A stretch of 50,890 nt of DNA from Blastocatellia bacterium (GTDB lineage: Bacteria; Acidobacteriota; Blastocatellia; Pyrinomonadales; Pyrinomonadaceae): NCBI GenBank assembly GCA_016789145.1, contig JAEUQI010000011.1:1-50890 (forward strand), in the 5' to 3' direction. Positions within the stretch are counted from its first letter, which is position 1. Every line of letters begins with the position of its first letter. This document shows positions 34,908-43,321 of this stretch, in pieces. Both the position numbers and the translations under genes were made by a program. The notes below the pieces were generated by a model. That model had not been told where the DNA came from. It ran no database searches and was given only the letters and a program-made list of their open reading frames with translations.

Positions 34908-36484
34908 TCACAAAGCCGTTTTCAAATACCAAAGTATCGATCGTCGCCGTAGCTGTGGTGATACTCATACTGCTTACGGGCTACCTTGGCAATTCCCCGA
35001 GCGAAGGTCCAACGGATCGCATCGAGTTATCTCCGACCGAAATGTCTGAGCGAGCCAACGAACTGTTTCGCTCATTTGGCTATCGCGACCGGCCGGCCGA
35101 ACGATGGAGTGAGTACCGGTATGAACACACACTAGACGGCAGTCACCGGCTGTTCTATCTTGAGCGACAATCACTCGATCATTTCCCGACCGTGATCGAC
35201 GGACGATCGATCGTTGCCGACAGCGAACTCAGACCGGGCGAACGGCGGATCGCATTCGATTCAAAAGGGCGAATGGTCGAATTTGCAGTACGTTTCCCGA
35301 AGACATACGACAGCTCGGAGCTCCCGAACAAGTTTGATTGGAGCACTGCGTTCACAGCCGCGGGTCTAGATCTCGCGGCATTTACGGCGATCGATCCTGC
35401 GTGGACGCCAATTTCACCTGCCGACGAGTATTTAGCATGGACCGGGAAATTACCTGATCTACCTGACGCTTCTGTTCGGATAGAAGGCTCAACATTTCGC
35501 GGTCAGATGACTAATTTCAAGATAGTCTTTCCGTGGATCGAACCCGAACAAGAACGCCCACCGGCACCCACAACAAAGGACCGATTACTCATATCGCTTT
35601 CGCTCGTAGCAATAGCGGTCTTTATTTTTCTCGTAGCTCGTCGAGTTTGGTCGCAGTTTGGCGGCCAAGATAGTAATGTGCGTTCGCAGTTGATGTTGGC
35701 GTTGGTCACATTCGTAACTGTCTTCATCGGTCAGGTCGCATCAACGCCGCAGGTTCCGGCATTTGGCCCGATAACTGAGAGGACATTGCACGCTGCGATC
35801 ATCTCACTTGCGGCGGCGGCAATAGTTTGGACCTTGTTCGCGGTGGCGGCATCTGTTCTGTCGCAAAAGAGCCGTGAGCTGCTAACGTCATGGAACAGCG
35901 TCGTGAGCGGAGCTCTGTTCACACGGTCGATAGGCAACGACAGTTTGATCGGGCTGTTGGGCGGCTCATTCATTGGATTGTCAATATTTACGGGAAACTC
36001 GAACAGTAATGCCGCACATCAGCTCGGTTCCGTCAGCGGGTTGATCCTTAGCCCGTTCGGCACGACGATCCTCGATATCGGTTGGGCAATAGTTGCAGCG
36101 ACCTTTGCTTTCTTTTTGTTCTCGATATTGTGTGTAGTCGTTAGGGAGCCGAGATTGGCGGGAATACTAATGCTGGTCTTGCTCATCGTATTTGGTTGGC
36201 TTGCGATCGTGCCAAACGAAGGCGACCTTCGTACTGTAGTTGCTGCCGCTGTCGGTGTGAGTTTCGTAGTATCTCGATTCGGACTGCTATCAACTATTCT
36301 CACATTTGTAACAGCCAAATTGGTCATAAATGGATCGTTGATGCTCGGGCTATACTCCAGTTCGACCATCGCAGTTGCCATCTCCTGTGTTGTGATAACT
36401 ATACTTCTCGTATTTGGCGTTCTACTCTCGCTTCGAGGTAATTCCGATCGACTATCAGATAGCGATCAACGTGCGGCCATTTAA
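34904..36484 (+). CDS. polytopic membrane protein with extracytoplasmic N-terminal domain
   Basis: 526 residues from the ATG at 34904, which overlaps the dapF stop as ATGA; a TTG 12 nt earlier is possible. A first membrane segment (~10-28) is followed by a soluble domain of ~200 residues (~35-225; SYRDRPAERW-like, FDWSTAFTAAGLDLAAF, PWIEPEQERP), then at least seven hydrophobic segments to the C-terminus. I do not recognise the family. The soluble domain would face the periplasm. It is last in the ATGA-coupled unit and overlaps the convergent 36455 gene by 30 bp. Confidence 0.7.
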   Translation: MITKPFSNTKVSIVAVAVVILILLTGYLGNSPSEGPTDRIELSPTEMSERANELFRSFGYRDRPAERWSEYRYEHTLDGSHRLFYLERQSLDHFPTVIDGRSIVADSELRPGERRIAFDSKGRMVEFAVRFPKTYDSSELPNKFDWSTAFTAAGLDLAAFTAIDPAWTPISPADEYLAWTGKLPDLPDASVRIEGSTFRGQMTNFKIVFPWIEPEQERPPAPTTKDRLLISLSLVAIAVFIFLVARRVWSQFGGQDSNVRSQLMLALVTFVTVFIGQVASTPQVPAFGPITERTLHAAIISLAAAAIVWTLFAVAASVLSQKSRELLTSWNSVVSGALFTRSIGNDSLIGLLGGSFIGLSIFTGNSNSNAAHQLGSVSGLILSPFGTTILDIGWAIVAATFAFFLFSILCVVVREPRLAGILMLVLLIVFGWLAIVPNEGDLRTVVAAAVGVSFVVSRFGLLSTILTFVTAKLVINGSLMLGLYSSSTIAVAISCVVITILLVFGVLLSLRGNSDRLSDSDQRAAI

Positions 36485-37228
36485 GGCTTGTACTAGAACC
36501 GCGACAAAGAATCCGAAATAGAAAAGAGCCGTCACAAAAATGATCGGTATCGGATATGGCACCGCCCATCGTTCGAGCATTACTCCCAACGACGGCACTA
36601 CCTGTATCGCATGCAAGCCTAGAAAATGTGCAACTCTCAGATCGCCTGCGGTAGTTGACCAGTTTGTTAGAGGCAGTCCCGGCCCTCCGTCTGCTGCTCC
36701 CACGGTATGGCCGATCTGAGCCGCCATGTAGCCGCCTTGGATACTGCCGGCCAAGAATATGACAAGTCCCAGTCGTATAGCCCAAAGCACCGTTGTCGAC
36801 ACGCCCACTTTTGCGACAAAGTACTTGTATGTGATCGCCGCAACCAGCAAGCTGTTGATCACGATCAGCACTCCCATAAAGGCGTAAACGGCGCCATCGA
36901 ACGGCGTCCCGATGTTGAAGTGCGAGGTAGTTCCGCGAAGAGGCTGCCCTGCAATGCCCAACATCTCTCCAACAAAAACCAAGATCATTGTCCAGGAAAT
37001 GACCTTTCCAAAACGCTCCTCGCCCTTGAGTTGATCCAATAACACCGCGATCGTCCAAACAAAGATCGCGATCGAAAAGAAGAACTTCATCGGCTTTATC
37101 CATCGATTGATGCCGAGGATCTCAGTCGGGTCAACCAATGAAAGCAACAGTGTTACGAAACCAAGGATCATCGAGACACAGCCCGCGGTCATCAAGGGAC
37201 GCTGCTTTTCGAAGAGATCGCGGATCAT
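36455..37228 (-). CDS. polytopic membrane protein of unknown function
   Basis: 257 residues with about seven membrane segments. Local conservation-like motifs are NRWIKPMKFFFSI near residue 40, GEMLGIAGQPLRG (~85) and HFLGLHAIQVVPSLG (~205); the histidines and the buried charged residues suggest a redox, haem or ion role, but this is a guess. It overlaps the ABA4-like gene upstream by ATGA, so the two are co-translated, and a TetR gene lies just beyond. Confidence 0.7.
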   Translation of the reverse strand: MIRDLFEKQRPLMTAGCVSMILGFVTLLLSLVDPTEILGINRWIKPMKFFFSIAIFVWTIAVLLDQLKGEERFGKVISWTMILVFVGEMLGIAGQPLRGTTSHFNIGTPFDGAVYAFMGVLIVINSLLVAAITYKYFVAKVGVSTTVLWAIRLGLVIFLAGSIQGGYMAAQIGHTVGAADGGPGLPLTNWSTTAGDLRVAHFLGLHAIQVVPSLGVMLERWAVPYPIPIIFVTALFYFGFFVAVLVQALNGRTLIAI

Positions 37229-37653
37229 GCCGTAACCTCAGTTTTTGACGCGAATCGCCGAAGGATGCAATATCCGAGCAAGCCGGCCGGACCGAGCAAA
37301 AACGTAAATACCAAACAAGGAATAACTAAGAAATGCGAAATGCCCTTACGCTCAGCATCACGAACTTCCCACGAGCCGATAAAAAGGTCGAACGCGAGGT
37401 AATGTATCCAGCCGGCAAGCACTGCCCACTCGTTAGTAAAGAGCTTCATCACATTCGGCAGTGAATCGAAGCCGCCCTCGGCTTTGCCAAAGAACAAAAC
37501 GACTAGGATCGCGTAACCAGCCGAAAGTAGCAACGGAATGCCGCCCGACAAGACGACAGCACGCGTTACCTTCCAACGCGGCAAGATCGCGATCAATAAC
37601 CAAGCGATCAACGCTATCGAATTTGCAATTGTAAATATCTGTTCTGCCTTCAT
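37225..37653 (-). CDS. ABA4-like membrane protein (DUF4281)
   Basis: 142 residues with four membrane segments. The pattern TNEWAVLAGWIHYLAFDLFIGSW (given here by its landmarks GWIHYLAFDLF and GSWEVRDAE) and LLGPAGLLGY matches the ABA4-like family, first known from the plant protein needed for neoxanthin synthesis. The bacterial function is not established. AGGTG is about 8 nt before the ATG. A TetR half-operator is directly upstream at 37669-37682, and the next gene overlaps by ATGA. Confidence 0.8.
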   Translation of the reverse strand: MKAEQIFTIANSIALIAWLLIAILPRWKVTRAVVLSGGIPLLLSAGYAILVVLFFGKAEGGFDSLPNVMKLFTNEWAVLAGWIHYLAFDLFIGSWEVRDAERKGISHFLVIPCLVFTFLLGPAGLLGYCILRRFASKTEVTA

Positions 37654-37668
37654 AAATGCACCTATAGT

Positions 37669-37682
37669 TAACGGTGTTAAGT
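37669..37682 (-). promoter_or_regulatory. half-site of the TetR operator upstream of the ABA4-like gene
   Basis: TAACGGTGTTAAGT matches one arm of the perfect palindrome at 38311-38345 in 13 of 14 positions. It lies 16-29 nt before the ATG at 37653. A second arm at the expected distance is not recognisable. Confidence 0.5.
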
Positions 37683-37698
37683 GTCAGCCAAAAAAATT

Positions 37699-38307
37699 TC
37701 ATCTGAGTCCTGCGATCAACGTGTCCACCATCGATGACGCAAGAACATCGCGATCAACGAACGGAAATCCTCCGTGAACGATGAGTAGCGAGGTCACACC
37801 GTGAATGCCCGCCCACAATGTCTGGGCTGTAACGGCGATGTCATCGACGCGAATGTCACCGCTGATCGCACACTCGCGGACGGATGCCGCTAGCAGCTCA
37901 AATGCCTGTTGCCCCATTGAGCCTTCGAACGAATAGGCGTTCGGCCCCATGAATTTTACTCGCGAGGAAATAAAGACGACCTCGTAATGATGGGGATTTG
38001 CGAGGCCAAAGCGTATGTAGGTGAGCAGGCCGCGACGCATACGTTCGAGCGGGGACGTCGCTCCGTCGTAGCTACGGAGGATCTCGTCTGCAAGACGCGA
38101 GAACGTGTTCTCACAGACCTCGCGAAGTAGTTCTTCTTTGTCGCGGAAATAGAGATAGATCGTCGTCGGCGAATAATCGATCCTCTCGGCGATCTTACGC
38201 ATCGAAACGTTCTCATAGCCCTCGGACGTGAAGAGTTCGCCCGCGGTGTCGAGTATAAGACGCCTTAGATCTTCCTTGTCTTTTTGTTTCCTAGGTTGAG
38301 CTGCCAT
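37699..38307 (-). CDS. TetR/AcrR family transcriptional regulator
   Basis: 202 residues from the ATG at 38307; an upstream GTG at 38319 lies inside the operator and is unlikely. The N-terminal helix-turn-helix is typical (AGELFTSEGYENVSMRKIAE and SPTTIYLYFRDKEELL, residues ~20-60). The C-terminal helical ligand domain is TetR_C-like (RMRRGLLTYIRFGLANPHH, LWAGIHGVTSLLIVHGG). It probably represses itself through the palindrome over its promoter, and the ABA4-like pair 46 nt downstream through the half-site. The inducer is unknown. Confidence 0.93.
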   Translation of the reverse strand: MAAQPRKQKDKEDLRRLILDTAGELFTSEGYENVSMRKIAERIDYSPTTIYLYFRDKEELLREVCENTFSRLADEILRSYDGATSPLERMRRGLLTYIRFGLANPHHYEVVFISSRVKFMGPNAYSFEGSMGQQAFELLAASVRECAISGDIRVDDIAVTAQTLWAGIHGVTSLLIVHGGFPFVDRDVLASSMVDTLIAGLR

Positions 38308-38310
38308 CGA

Positions 38311-38353
38311 ACTTAACACTGTTAATATACATAACAGTGTTAAGTAACGTCAA
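38311..38353 (-). promoter_or_regulatory. TetR autoregulated promoter and operator
   Basis: A perfect 14-bp inverted repeat (38311-38324 and 38332-38345; arm ACTTAACACTGTTA) with a 7-nt spacer lies just before the tetR-type gene. On the minus strand -35 TTGACG (38348-38353) and -10 TATATT (38324-38329) are 18 nt apart, and the -10 box is in the centre of the operator. Binding would block RNA polymerase. The leader would be about 10 nt. Confidence 0.75.
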
Positions 38354-38354
38354 G

Positions 38355-38816
38355 CTACTTTTCGGAGGTCAGTATTTCAGCGACCGTTTGCTGGCGGTAA
38401 TCAAAGATCTTATCTAGCTCGCGGCGAACCATAAAATGTGCGATGTCGCCGAGCGGCTCAAGCGGCAAACGGTAGCCAACCTCATCGTCGATCAGTGTTT
38501 CAGTTGGGCCAAGTTCCGTAAACGTGTGCGTGTGGATCCACTGCGAATACGGTCCCCTTAGTTGCTGATCGACAAATCGATAGGGCGGCTCCCAGACCGA
38601 GATCTCGGTCCGCCAACTGATTGGGATCCCATGGAGTTTTAGATTGTAATCGATCAGCGTGCCTTGCTCGATCTCGATCGGCTGCGGCGTTGTGATATGG
38701 AAGCCAAGCTGTGGCGGTGTAATGCGTTCGAGATTGCCGGCATCGGCAAAAAATGCGAACGCCTCTTCGCGAGAAACAGGGAGCGTGATCGATCGAGTCA
38801 ATTTATGTTCAGCCAT
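38355..38816 (-). CDS. SRPBCC (START-like) family protein
   Basis: 153 residues from the ATG at 38816 (AGGAT about 5 nt upstream); an earlier in-frame start is less likely. The SRPBCC/polyketide-cyclase-like fold is indicated by SITLPVSREEAFAFFADAGNLERITPP (landmark AFAFFADAGNLERITPP) at the start, WRTEISVWEPPYRFVDQQ (~70) and WIHTHTF (~90). It resembles the ligand-binding domain often fused to CDP-paratose epimerase-like proteins. The ligand is unknown. The gene ends only a few bases before the TetR promoter. Confidence 0.82.
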   Translation of the reverse strand: MAEHKLTRSITLPVSREEAFAFFADAGNLERITPPQLGFHITTPQPIEIEQGTLIDYNLKLHGIPISWRTEISVWEPPYRFVDQQLRGPYSQWIHTHTFTELGPTETLIDDEVGYRLPLEPLGDIAHFMVRRELDKIFDYRQQTVAEILTSEK

Positions 38817-38824
38817 AGTGATCC

Positions 38825-38897
38825 TGCCCACGAAATGCACTAAGTTCACTAAGAGCAGAGCGTCTTTATTTCGTGACCTTCGTGTATTTCGTGGGCA
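38825..38897. repeat. CACGAA-type interspersed repeat with perfect 12-bp ends
   Basis: TGCCCACGAAAT and its exact complement bracket 49 nt. Inside are repeated words (CTAAGTTCAC/CTAAG and TTTCGTGA/TTCGTGTA/TTTCGTGG). Elements of this style occur many times in genomes of this group as far as I recall, between genes. It fills the space between two minus-strand genes. Confidence 0.6.
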
Positions 38898-38905
38898 AAC
38901 AGATC

Positions 38906-39496
38906 TTAGTTTCGATTCTTCAGATATTTCTTCGGTATCGGATTATCAGGTGTTTCGTGTTGCCAATAGATCGTTAGGACCCACCAACGGGTGCCGTCAT
39001 TCAACAACTGAAAACTGTTGATGCCCCGCATGAAAGGCGTTTTGTCGGATGGTGCGTGGCGAGATTCGTAGGTTGAAAATACTTGCGCGATATTGCCGTA
39101 AGTATCGACGCTACGAGCAAGCTCAGTCTCGTAGAAGCCCTCTTTCATGAAATAAGGCTCAGCTTGGGCGATATACTGCTCCGGCGTCGAAGCTCGACCT
39201 CCAAAGACGTTGGTCTGCGGATTCTTACCTGTTGGGATCAGACGGGCATCCTTGTGAAATAGCGAGCGAAATCTGTCCCAATCTCGCTTCTGCCCGGCGT
39301 CACCGGATATCGATGCATAAACGGCTTTCATGATCGCATCGATGGACGACACATCTTTTGGATCGGCAGCACGCGGCGTCGGTGAGGCGGCCGGCGGTTG
39401 AGCGTTCACGACTGAGCCAACGGCAAAGATCAACAAGCAAATGGCGGCGATAGTAAGTGTCTTCATAATGAGTGTTCTACGCAAATTTGCGATCAT
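38906..39496 (-). CDS. secreted NTF2-like (SnoaL/DUF4440-type) protein
   Basis: 196 residues from the ATG at 39496, which overlaps the upstream stop as ATGA and has GAGAA about 5 nt upstream. The ATG at 39466 would give a tighter signal peptide (ending VVNAQ). The mature part has the NTF2-like cone-fold pattern: DAIMKAVYASISGDAGQKRDW, FRSLFHKDARLIPTG, and the WVLTIYWQHE strand at the end. Family members bind small ligands or are enzymes without a common reaction. Function unknown. Confidence 0.78.
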   Translation of the reverse strand: MIANLRRTLIMKTLTIAAICLLIFAVGSVVNAQPPAASPTPRAADPKDVSSIDAIMKAVYASISGDAGQKRDWDRFRSLFHKDARLIPTGKNPQTNVFGGRASTPEQYIAQAEPYFMKEGFYETELARSVDTYGNIAQVFSTYESRHAPSDKTPFMRGINSFQLLNDGTRWWVLTIYWQHETPDNPIPKKYLKNRN

Positions 39497-40332
39497 CGGT
39501 TCTCGATCATTCTTGTGGTTTCAATTGCGTCTTGGATCTCGGTCGGCAATTGCGAGAAAAAGTTCAGGCCGGTGCGGCTTTCGATCTCGCGAGCCGTCGT
39601 TTGATACCGCTGCCACTCCACGTTTTCGATACCATCGACATTTGGCATATCAACCGCGATAATTCGCGTGCTCTTGGTGATCTCGGTGCGTCCGCGGGTG
39701 AGGACCACGATCACTTTCCAGCAATTTGTCGGGACAACTACCTTGCCGCGAAGCAATTCTCTCTCGCCATAAACGCCCGCAATTGTGTAGATGGTATCGC
39801 CGCGTCGTGCAAGTGAACGCGAGTATGATTCGAGCTTTTGCCAAGGGAATTGGTTCAGTGCTTTGGTCTGCGGCACGATGTTCGTCATGAGAAAGGTTTG
39901 CTCATTCAGTCTTTCATCGGCCAGCCTATCCGCGCTTGGAACGATATGGCCGCGGTCGTAGCCGCTGCCTGAGTAATCGTAATACTGCACTCGACGAAAT
40001 CCGATCGGTAATGTGCGATCAACTTCGAATCGTGGTCGTTCGCGGTCTTCGCCCAGATCTTTGGCAGTAGTGAACCACGCCGTCCAGTTGATCGTGCCGC
40101 GAGAATTGTTATATGAGGAGACGTGAGTTTCGCGAACGAGCAGATAATTGTCGCGATCTTCGACATCCATCGTAGCTCCCGAAGGATTGCCATATGGCAG
40201 ATGTCTCGATAGATCGGCTGGAACTTCGCCCGAGTCGTTGATCACGGATGGGCTTTGCGGTTGGCGGACAAAGCCGCACGCCCAGCTGAGCAGTACGATC
40301 GCGATCAATGTTGTTCGAGCGCTGTTCGTCAT
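39493..40332 (-). CDS. secreted DNA/RNA non-specific endonuclease (NUC1 type)
   Basis: 279 residues from the ATG at 40332; a GTG 27 nt earlier with GAGG before it is an alternative. A hydrophobic N-terminus ends in SWACGF, a signal peptide with a poor lipobox. The nuclease motif DRGHIVPSADR (~130) holds the catalytic His, and TNIVPQTKALNQFPW supplies the Mg-binding Asn. It degrades DNA and RNA outside the cytoplasm. It resembles the nuclease domain of the protein ending at 45588. The NTF2-like gene is coupled to its stop. Confidence 0.9.
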   Translation of the reverse strand: MTNSARTTLIAIVLLSWACGFVRQPQSPSVINDSGEVPADLSRHLPYGNPSGATMDVEDRDNYLLVRETHVSSYNNSRGTINWTAWFTTAKDLGEDRERPRFEVDRTLPIGFRRVQYYDYSGSGYDRGHIVPSADRLADERLNEQTFLMTNIVPQTKALNQFPWQKLESYSRSLARRGDTIYTIAGVYGERELLRGKVVVPTNCWKVIVVLTRGRTEITKSTRIIAVDMPNVDGIENVEWQRYQTTAREIESRTGLNFFSQLPTEIQDAIETTRMIENR

Positions 40333-40395
40333 TCCCGAAACAGATTCTACCAAAGGCACCTGCCTCGCGGCGTATCAATACGCTAGAATATTGAT

Positions 40396-41478
40396 GTGAG
40401 CGAGAGACCGCATATTCTGGGCATGACGCGCGCCGAACTGACTTCAATGTTCGAAGAGTTTGGCGAGCCGAAATACCGCGCTACGCAGGTGTTTACGGCG
40501 CTGCACGGTCGGCGTATTCGGGATCTGGAGAATATTACTGATCTGCCGAAAAAGCTGAGAGCAAAGCTTATTGATACGACAGATGTTTCTCGGTTAACGG
40601 TCGAAACAAAATACGAATCTATCGACGGAACACGTCGTTATCTGATGAAAACGCACGACGGCCGCCCGGTCGAGGCTGTTTTTATTCCGTCGGAAAAGCG
40701 CGATACGATCTGTTTTTCGTCGCAATCGGGCTGTCCCTTGAAATGCGACTTTTGTCTGACGGCGAAACTTGGATTGCTTCGAAATCTGACAGCCGGCGAG
40801 ATCATCGAACAGATCGTTACCGTATTAAACGACGTGTACGGCGAATCTAACGAGACACCACATGGCACAAATCTTGTCGGCATGGGAGCCGGCGAACCGT
40901 TTCTGAATTTTGACGAATTGATCAAGGCACTGGGAATAATGTCGGACGAAGATGGCTTATTTATAGTGCCGGATCGCGTTACGATCTCGACGGCCGGCAT
41001 CGTGCCGCGAATTTACGATCTAGCAAATGTCGAAACTAGGCCACACTTAGCTATCTCGCTCTCGGCGCCGAATGACGAGCTTCGCGACAAGCTGATGCCG
41101 ATCAATCGAAAGTGGAACATTCACGAATTGATGACCGCAGCGAAAGAATTTGAGGCAAATCTGCGGCGTGGCGAACGATTCACGTTCGAGTACGTAATGC
41201 TGGGCGGCGTTAACGATCGCGATGAAGATGCCCGCGACCTTGCGAAATTGCTTAGCAAATATCAATTGACGCGTGCAAAGATAAACCTTATTCCGCACAA
41301 TGGTGCCGAGCAGCTTAATTACACAGCCTCGACGCCTGACGCTGTTAAGAGGTTTAAGTCGAGGCTCGAATCGCTCGGCCTTGATGCATATGTTCGGCAG
41401 CCGCGAGGCCGTGATATTTACGCCGCATGCGGACAACTCGCGGCGATGGACGTTGAAAAGGCGGTGGGCAGACGATGA
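40396..41478 (+). CDS. rlmN: 23S rRNA (adenine(2503)-C(2))-methyltransferase
   Basis: 360 residues. It is a radical-SAM enzyme that methylates A2503 of 23S rRNA and A37 of some tRNAs. The cluster motif is CPLKCDFC (~114-121). The second, methyl-carrying cysteine pair uses the late Cys in YAACGQL (~345). GMGAGEPFLNFDEL (~150) and the RINLIPHN-like block are also typical. The start is GTG at 40396. It is divergent from the nuclease gene and coupled by ATGA to the following gene. Confidence 0.95.
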   Translation: MSERPHILGMTRAELTSMFEEFGEPKYRATQVFTALHGRRIRDLENITDLPKKLRAKLIDTTDVSRLTVETKYESIDGTRRYLMKTHDGRPVEAVFIPSEKRDTICFSSQSGCPLKCDFCLTAKLGLLRNLTAGEIIEQIVTVLNDVYGESNETPHGTNLVGMGAGEPFLNFDELIKALGIMSDEDGLFIVPDRVTISTAGIVPRIYDLANVETRPHLAISLSAPNDELRDKLMPINRKWNIHELMTAAKEFEANLRRGERFTFEYVMLGGVNDRDEDARDLAKLLSKYQLTRAKINLIPHNGAEQLNYTASTPDAVKRFKSRLESLGLDAYVRQPRGRDIYAACGQLAAMDVEKAVGRR

Positions 41479-41993
41479 TCGACGTACTGATATTGGGATT
41501 GATAATTGTTGCGTTGATGGTCTACGCGTCAACGCGTATCAAGCGCATTTCACGCGAGGCGTTCGAGTTCGAACGCATCGAAACGGACGATTTTGTTGTT
41601 GAGAAACCTGACGGTCTTCTCAACGTAGTAGCCCCAAGAGCGCCGCTATTGCTAGACGGCTATAGCCGCGATTTTGGCGAGGAAAATGCGTCGAACATTA
41701 GAAAGGTCCAGTACAGTTTAGTGCTACGAAGCGGAGTGGATATGGCGGCTGCTTTTGGCGACATCAAGTCACTGGGCAACATAGTCTCGGATGAGAATAT
41801 TGTCATCGACGGTATGAAGTACCGAGATGTGAGCGTTGAGTTTACGGTCGATAGCATCGGCTACCGCGAGCTTTATAGGCTTTGTGGCAACGCCGACGGC
41901 ACTTTTGTTTTCAAAGCTACAATGCTCGAAGATGCAGGAGATGAATTGGATGCTGCGGTTGGGAAGATGCTCGCGAGCTTTCAGGTCAAATAA
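41475..41993 (+). CDS. membrane-anchored protein of unknown function
   Basis: 172 residues. An N-terminal membrane segment (~3-18, VLILGLIIVALMVYAS) is followed by a soluble alpha/beta region of ~150 residues with no motif I recognise. The ATG overlaps the rlmN stop, and the next gene starts after a single base, so it is in the rlmN transcript. Confidence 0.72.
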   Translation: MIDVLILGLIIVALMVYASTRIKRISREAFEFERIETDDFVVEKPDGLLNVVAPRAPLLLDGYSRDFGEENASNIRKVQYSLVLRSGVDMAAAFGDIKSLGNIVSDENIVIDGMKYRDVSVEFTVDSIGYRELYRLCGNADGTFVFKATMLEDAGDELDAAVGKMLASFQVK

Positions 41994-41994
41994 T

Positions 41995-42462
41995 ATGAAA
42001 AAACTGATCATTTGTACTTCGATGGTTTTTGGTTTGGTTATTGTTTCAGCGATGGCCGTTTCGGCCCAAACGGTCAGTGGCCGGCTGGGCAACGGCACCA
42101 TCAAACGTGGTGTTCCGACTCGTGCGACAGTCACACTCAGCATTCCCGGCGGATTGCACGTCAATTCAAACCGGCCCGGAAGCGAGTATTCGATACCGAC
42201 AACTGTTCGTGCAACCGCCGCCGGTGTTCGTATTTCGGCGGTGACATATCCTCGTGGAAAGCGTAAGTCGTTTTCCTTCTCGCAAACGCCGATAAACATT
42301 TACGAGGGAAGTCCGACGTTCACATTTAACGTAACGGTTCCGCAGAGTTACAAGAAATACTCGGTCGTTGTGAATGTTGCCGTTCGATACCAGGCGTGTA
42401 CGGACGAGGTTTGCTACGCTCCAAAAACGAAAAATCTGCGGCTTACGGCAAGCGTCCTATAA
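41995..42462 (+). CDS. stand-alone periplasmic DsbD-alpha-like domain protein
   Basis: 155 residues from the ATG at 41995. The signal peptide ends at AVSAQ (residue 25). The mature domain matches the N-terminal Ig-like domain of the thiol transporter DsbD: GLHVNSNRP, YEGSPTFTFNV, and the hallmark VRYQACTDEVCYAP with two cysteines five residues apart. DsbD-alpha passes electrons to periplasmic partners, but no membrane DsbD domain is encoded here. Overlaps the end of pgeF by 20 bp. Confidence 0.82.
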   Translation: MKKLIICTSMVFGLVIVSAMAVSAQTVSGRLGNGTIKRGVPTRATVTLSIPGGLHVNSNRPGSEYSIPTTVRATAAGVRISAVTYPRGKRKSFSFSQTPINIYEGSPTFTFNVTVPQSYKKYSVVVNVAVRYQACTDEVCYAPKTKNLRLTASVL

Positions 42463-43321
42463 CCGAGAGCAGGCGGCCGGTCTTGCCGTTCGTCTGCTTT
42501 TCACGACGATAGGAAAAGAAAAGGTCAGTGCGTTCCATCGTACAAAACGGTGCAATATGGATGTTGTTCGCGTCGATGCCGCAACTTACCAACTGATCGC
42601 GATTGGCCGCGTGAAGATCCACTAGGGCGTGGCCTTCGCGAGTCGCGGTAAAGTACTTTTCGCTATCGTCAAAGTTCTCTGCGAAGGCCGTCATCACGTC
42701 CTCGCCGATCTCATAATTTCCGCATAACGCTGCGGGACCGATGGCGGCGATGATCCGTGAAGGATTGGCTCCATATCTTTCACTCAAAACATTTATCGCT
42801 TTCACAACGATCGACCGGACGGTTCCACGCCAACCCGCGTGGACAGCGGCGAAGGCTCCTGAAGTCGGATCGCCGATCAAAACAGGTACACAATCTGCGG
42901 TTTTGGCTCCCGCTAGAATGCCCGCGATGTTCGATGCAACAGCATCAGCGTGCTCTTCGCTGTCGCCGATATCTTCAATGCTGTCAATGGTTTTGATCGT
43001 GTCACCGTGGACTTGCCAGACCATCGCGAGTTTCAGATCACCATCGAATGCTCGCAGAAATCGACGACGATTCTCGTAAATATTTTCAGCCGAATCTTCG
43101 TTATATCCGGCGAGATTGAGATCGCCAGACGGAAATGGCGAGACACCGCCGAGGCGTGTTGAGAAGCCGTTGACGAAACCTGCGTCTTCGAGCGACTTGC
43201 AAACGAGCACCTTAACACCGTCTCGTTCTCGCCAATAGAAGCCACTTTCAGCTAAACTCTCTACATCAGAGACGAAGGCACCACTTGTCCCTTGTCCCTC
43301 GTCACTTGTCACTGATTTCAT
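42443..43321 (-). CDS. pgeF: peptidoglycan editing factor, purine nucleoside phosphorylase-like
   Basis: 292 residues from the ATG at 43321; ATGs at 43339 and 43345 are alternatives. The laccase-domain (YfiH) motifs are present: GFSTRLGGVS (~53), VWQVHGD, KTADCVPVLI (~140) and AVHAGWRGT (~160), with the metal His and Cys ligands. Family members are reported to act on nucleosides and to remove wrongly incorporated L-Ser from peptidoglycan precursors. The first ~15 residues come from a CTTGTCCC-type repeat (43291-43318), so the true functional start may be later. Its ATG and the acpS ATG overlap as CATG. Confidence 0.9.
   Translation of the reverse strand: MKSVTSDEGQGTSGAFVSDVESLAESGFYWRERDGVKVLVCKSLEDAGFVNGFSTRLGGVSPFPSGDLNLAGYNEDSAENIYENRRRFLRAFDGDLKLAMVWQVHGDTIKTIDSIEDIGDSEEHADAVASNIAGILAGAKTADCVPVLIGDPTSGAFAAVHAGWRGTVRSIVVKAINVLSERYGANPSRIIAAIGPAALCGNYEIGEDVMTAFAENFDDSEKYFTATREGHALVDLHAANRDQLVSCGIDANNIHIAPFCTMERTDLFFSYRREKQTNGKTGRLLSVIGRLP
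43291..43318. repeat. short CTTGTCCC/CACTTGTCAC repeat block
   Basis: Four related 7-9-nt words (CTTGTCC, CTTGTCC, TCGTCAC, CTTGTCAC) in tandem. Such blocks look like interspersed repeats. It encodes the low-complexity VTSDEGQGTSG segment at the start of pgeF. Confidence 0.5.
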
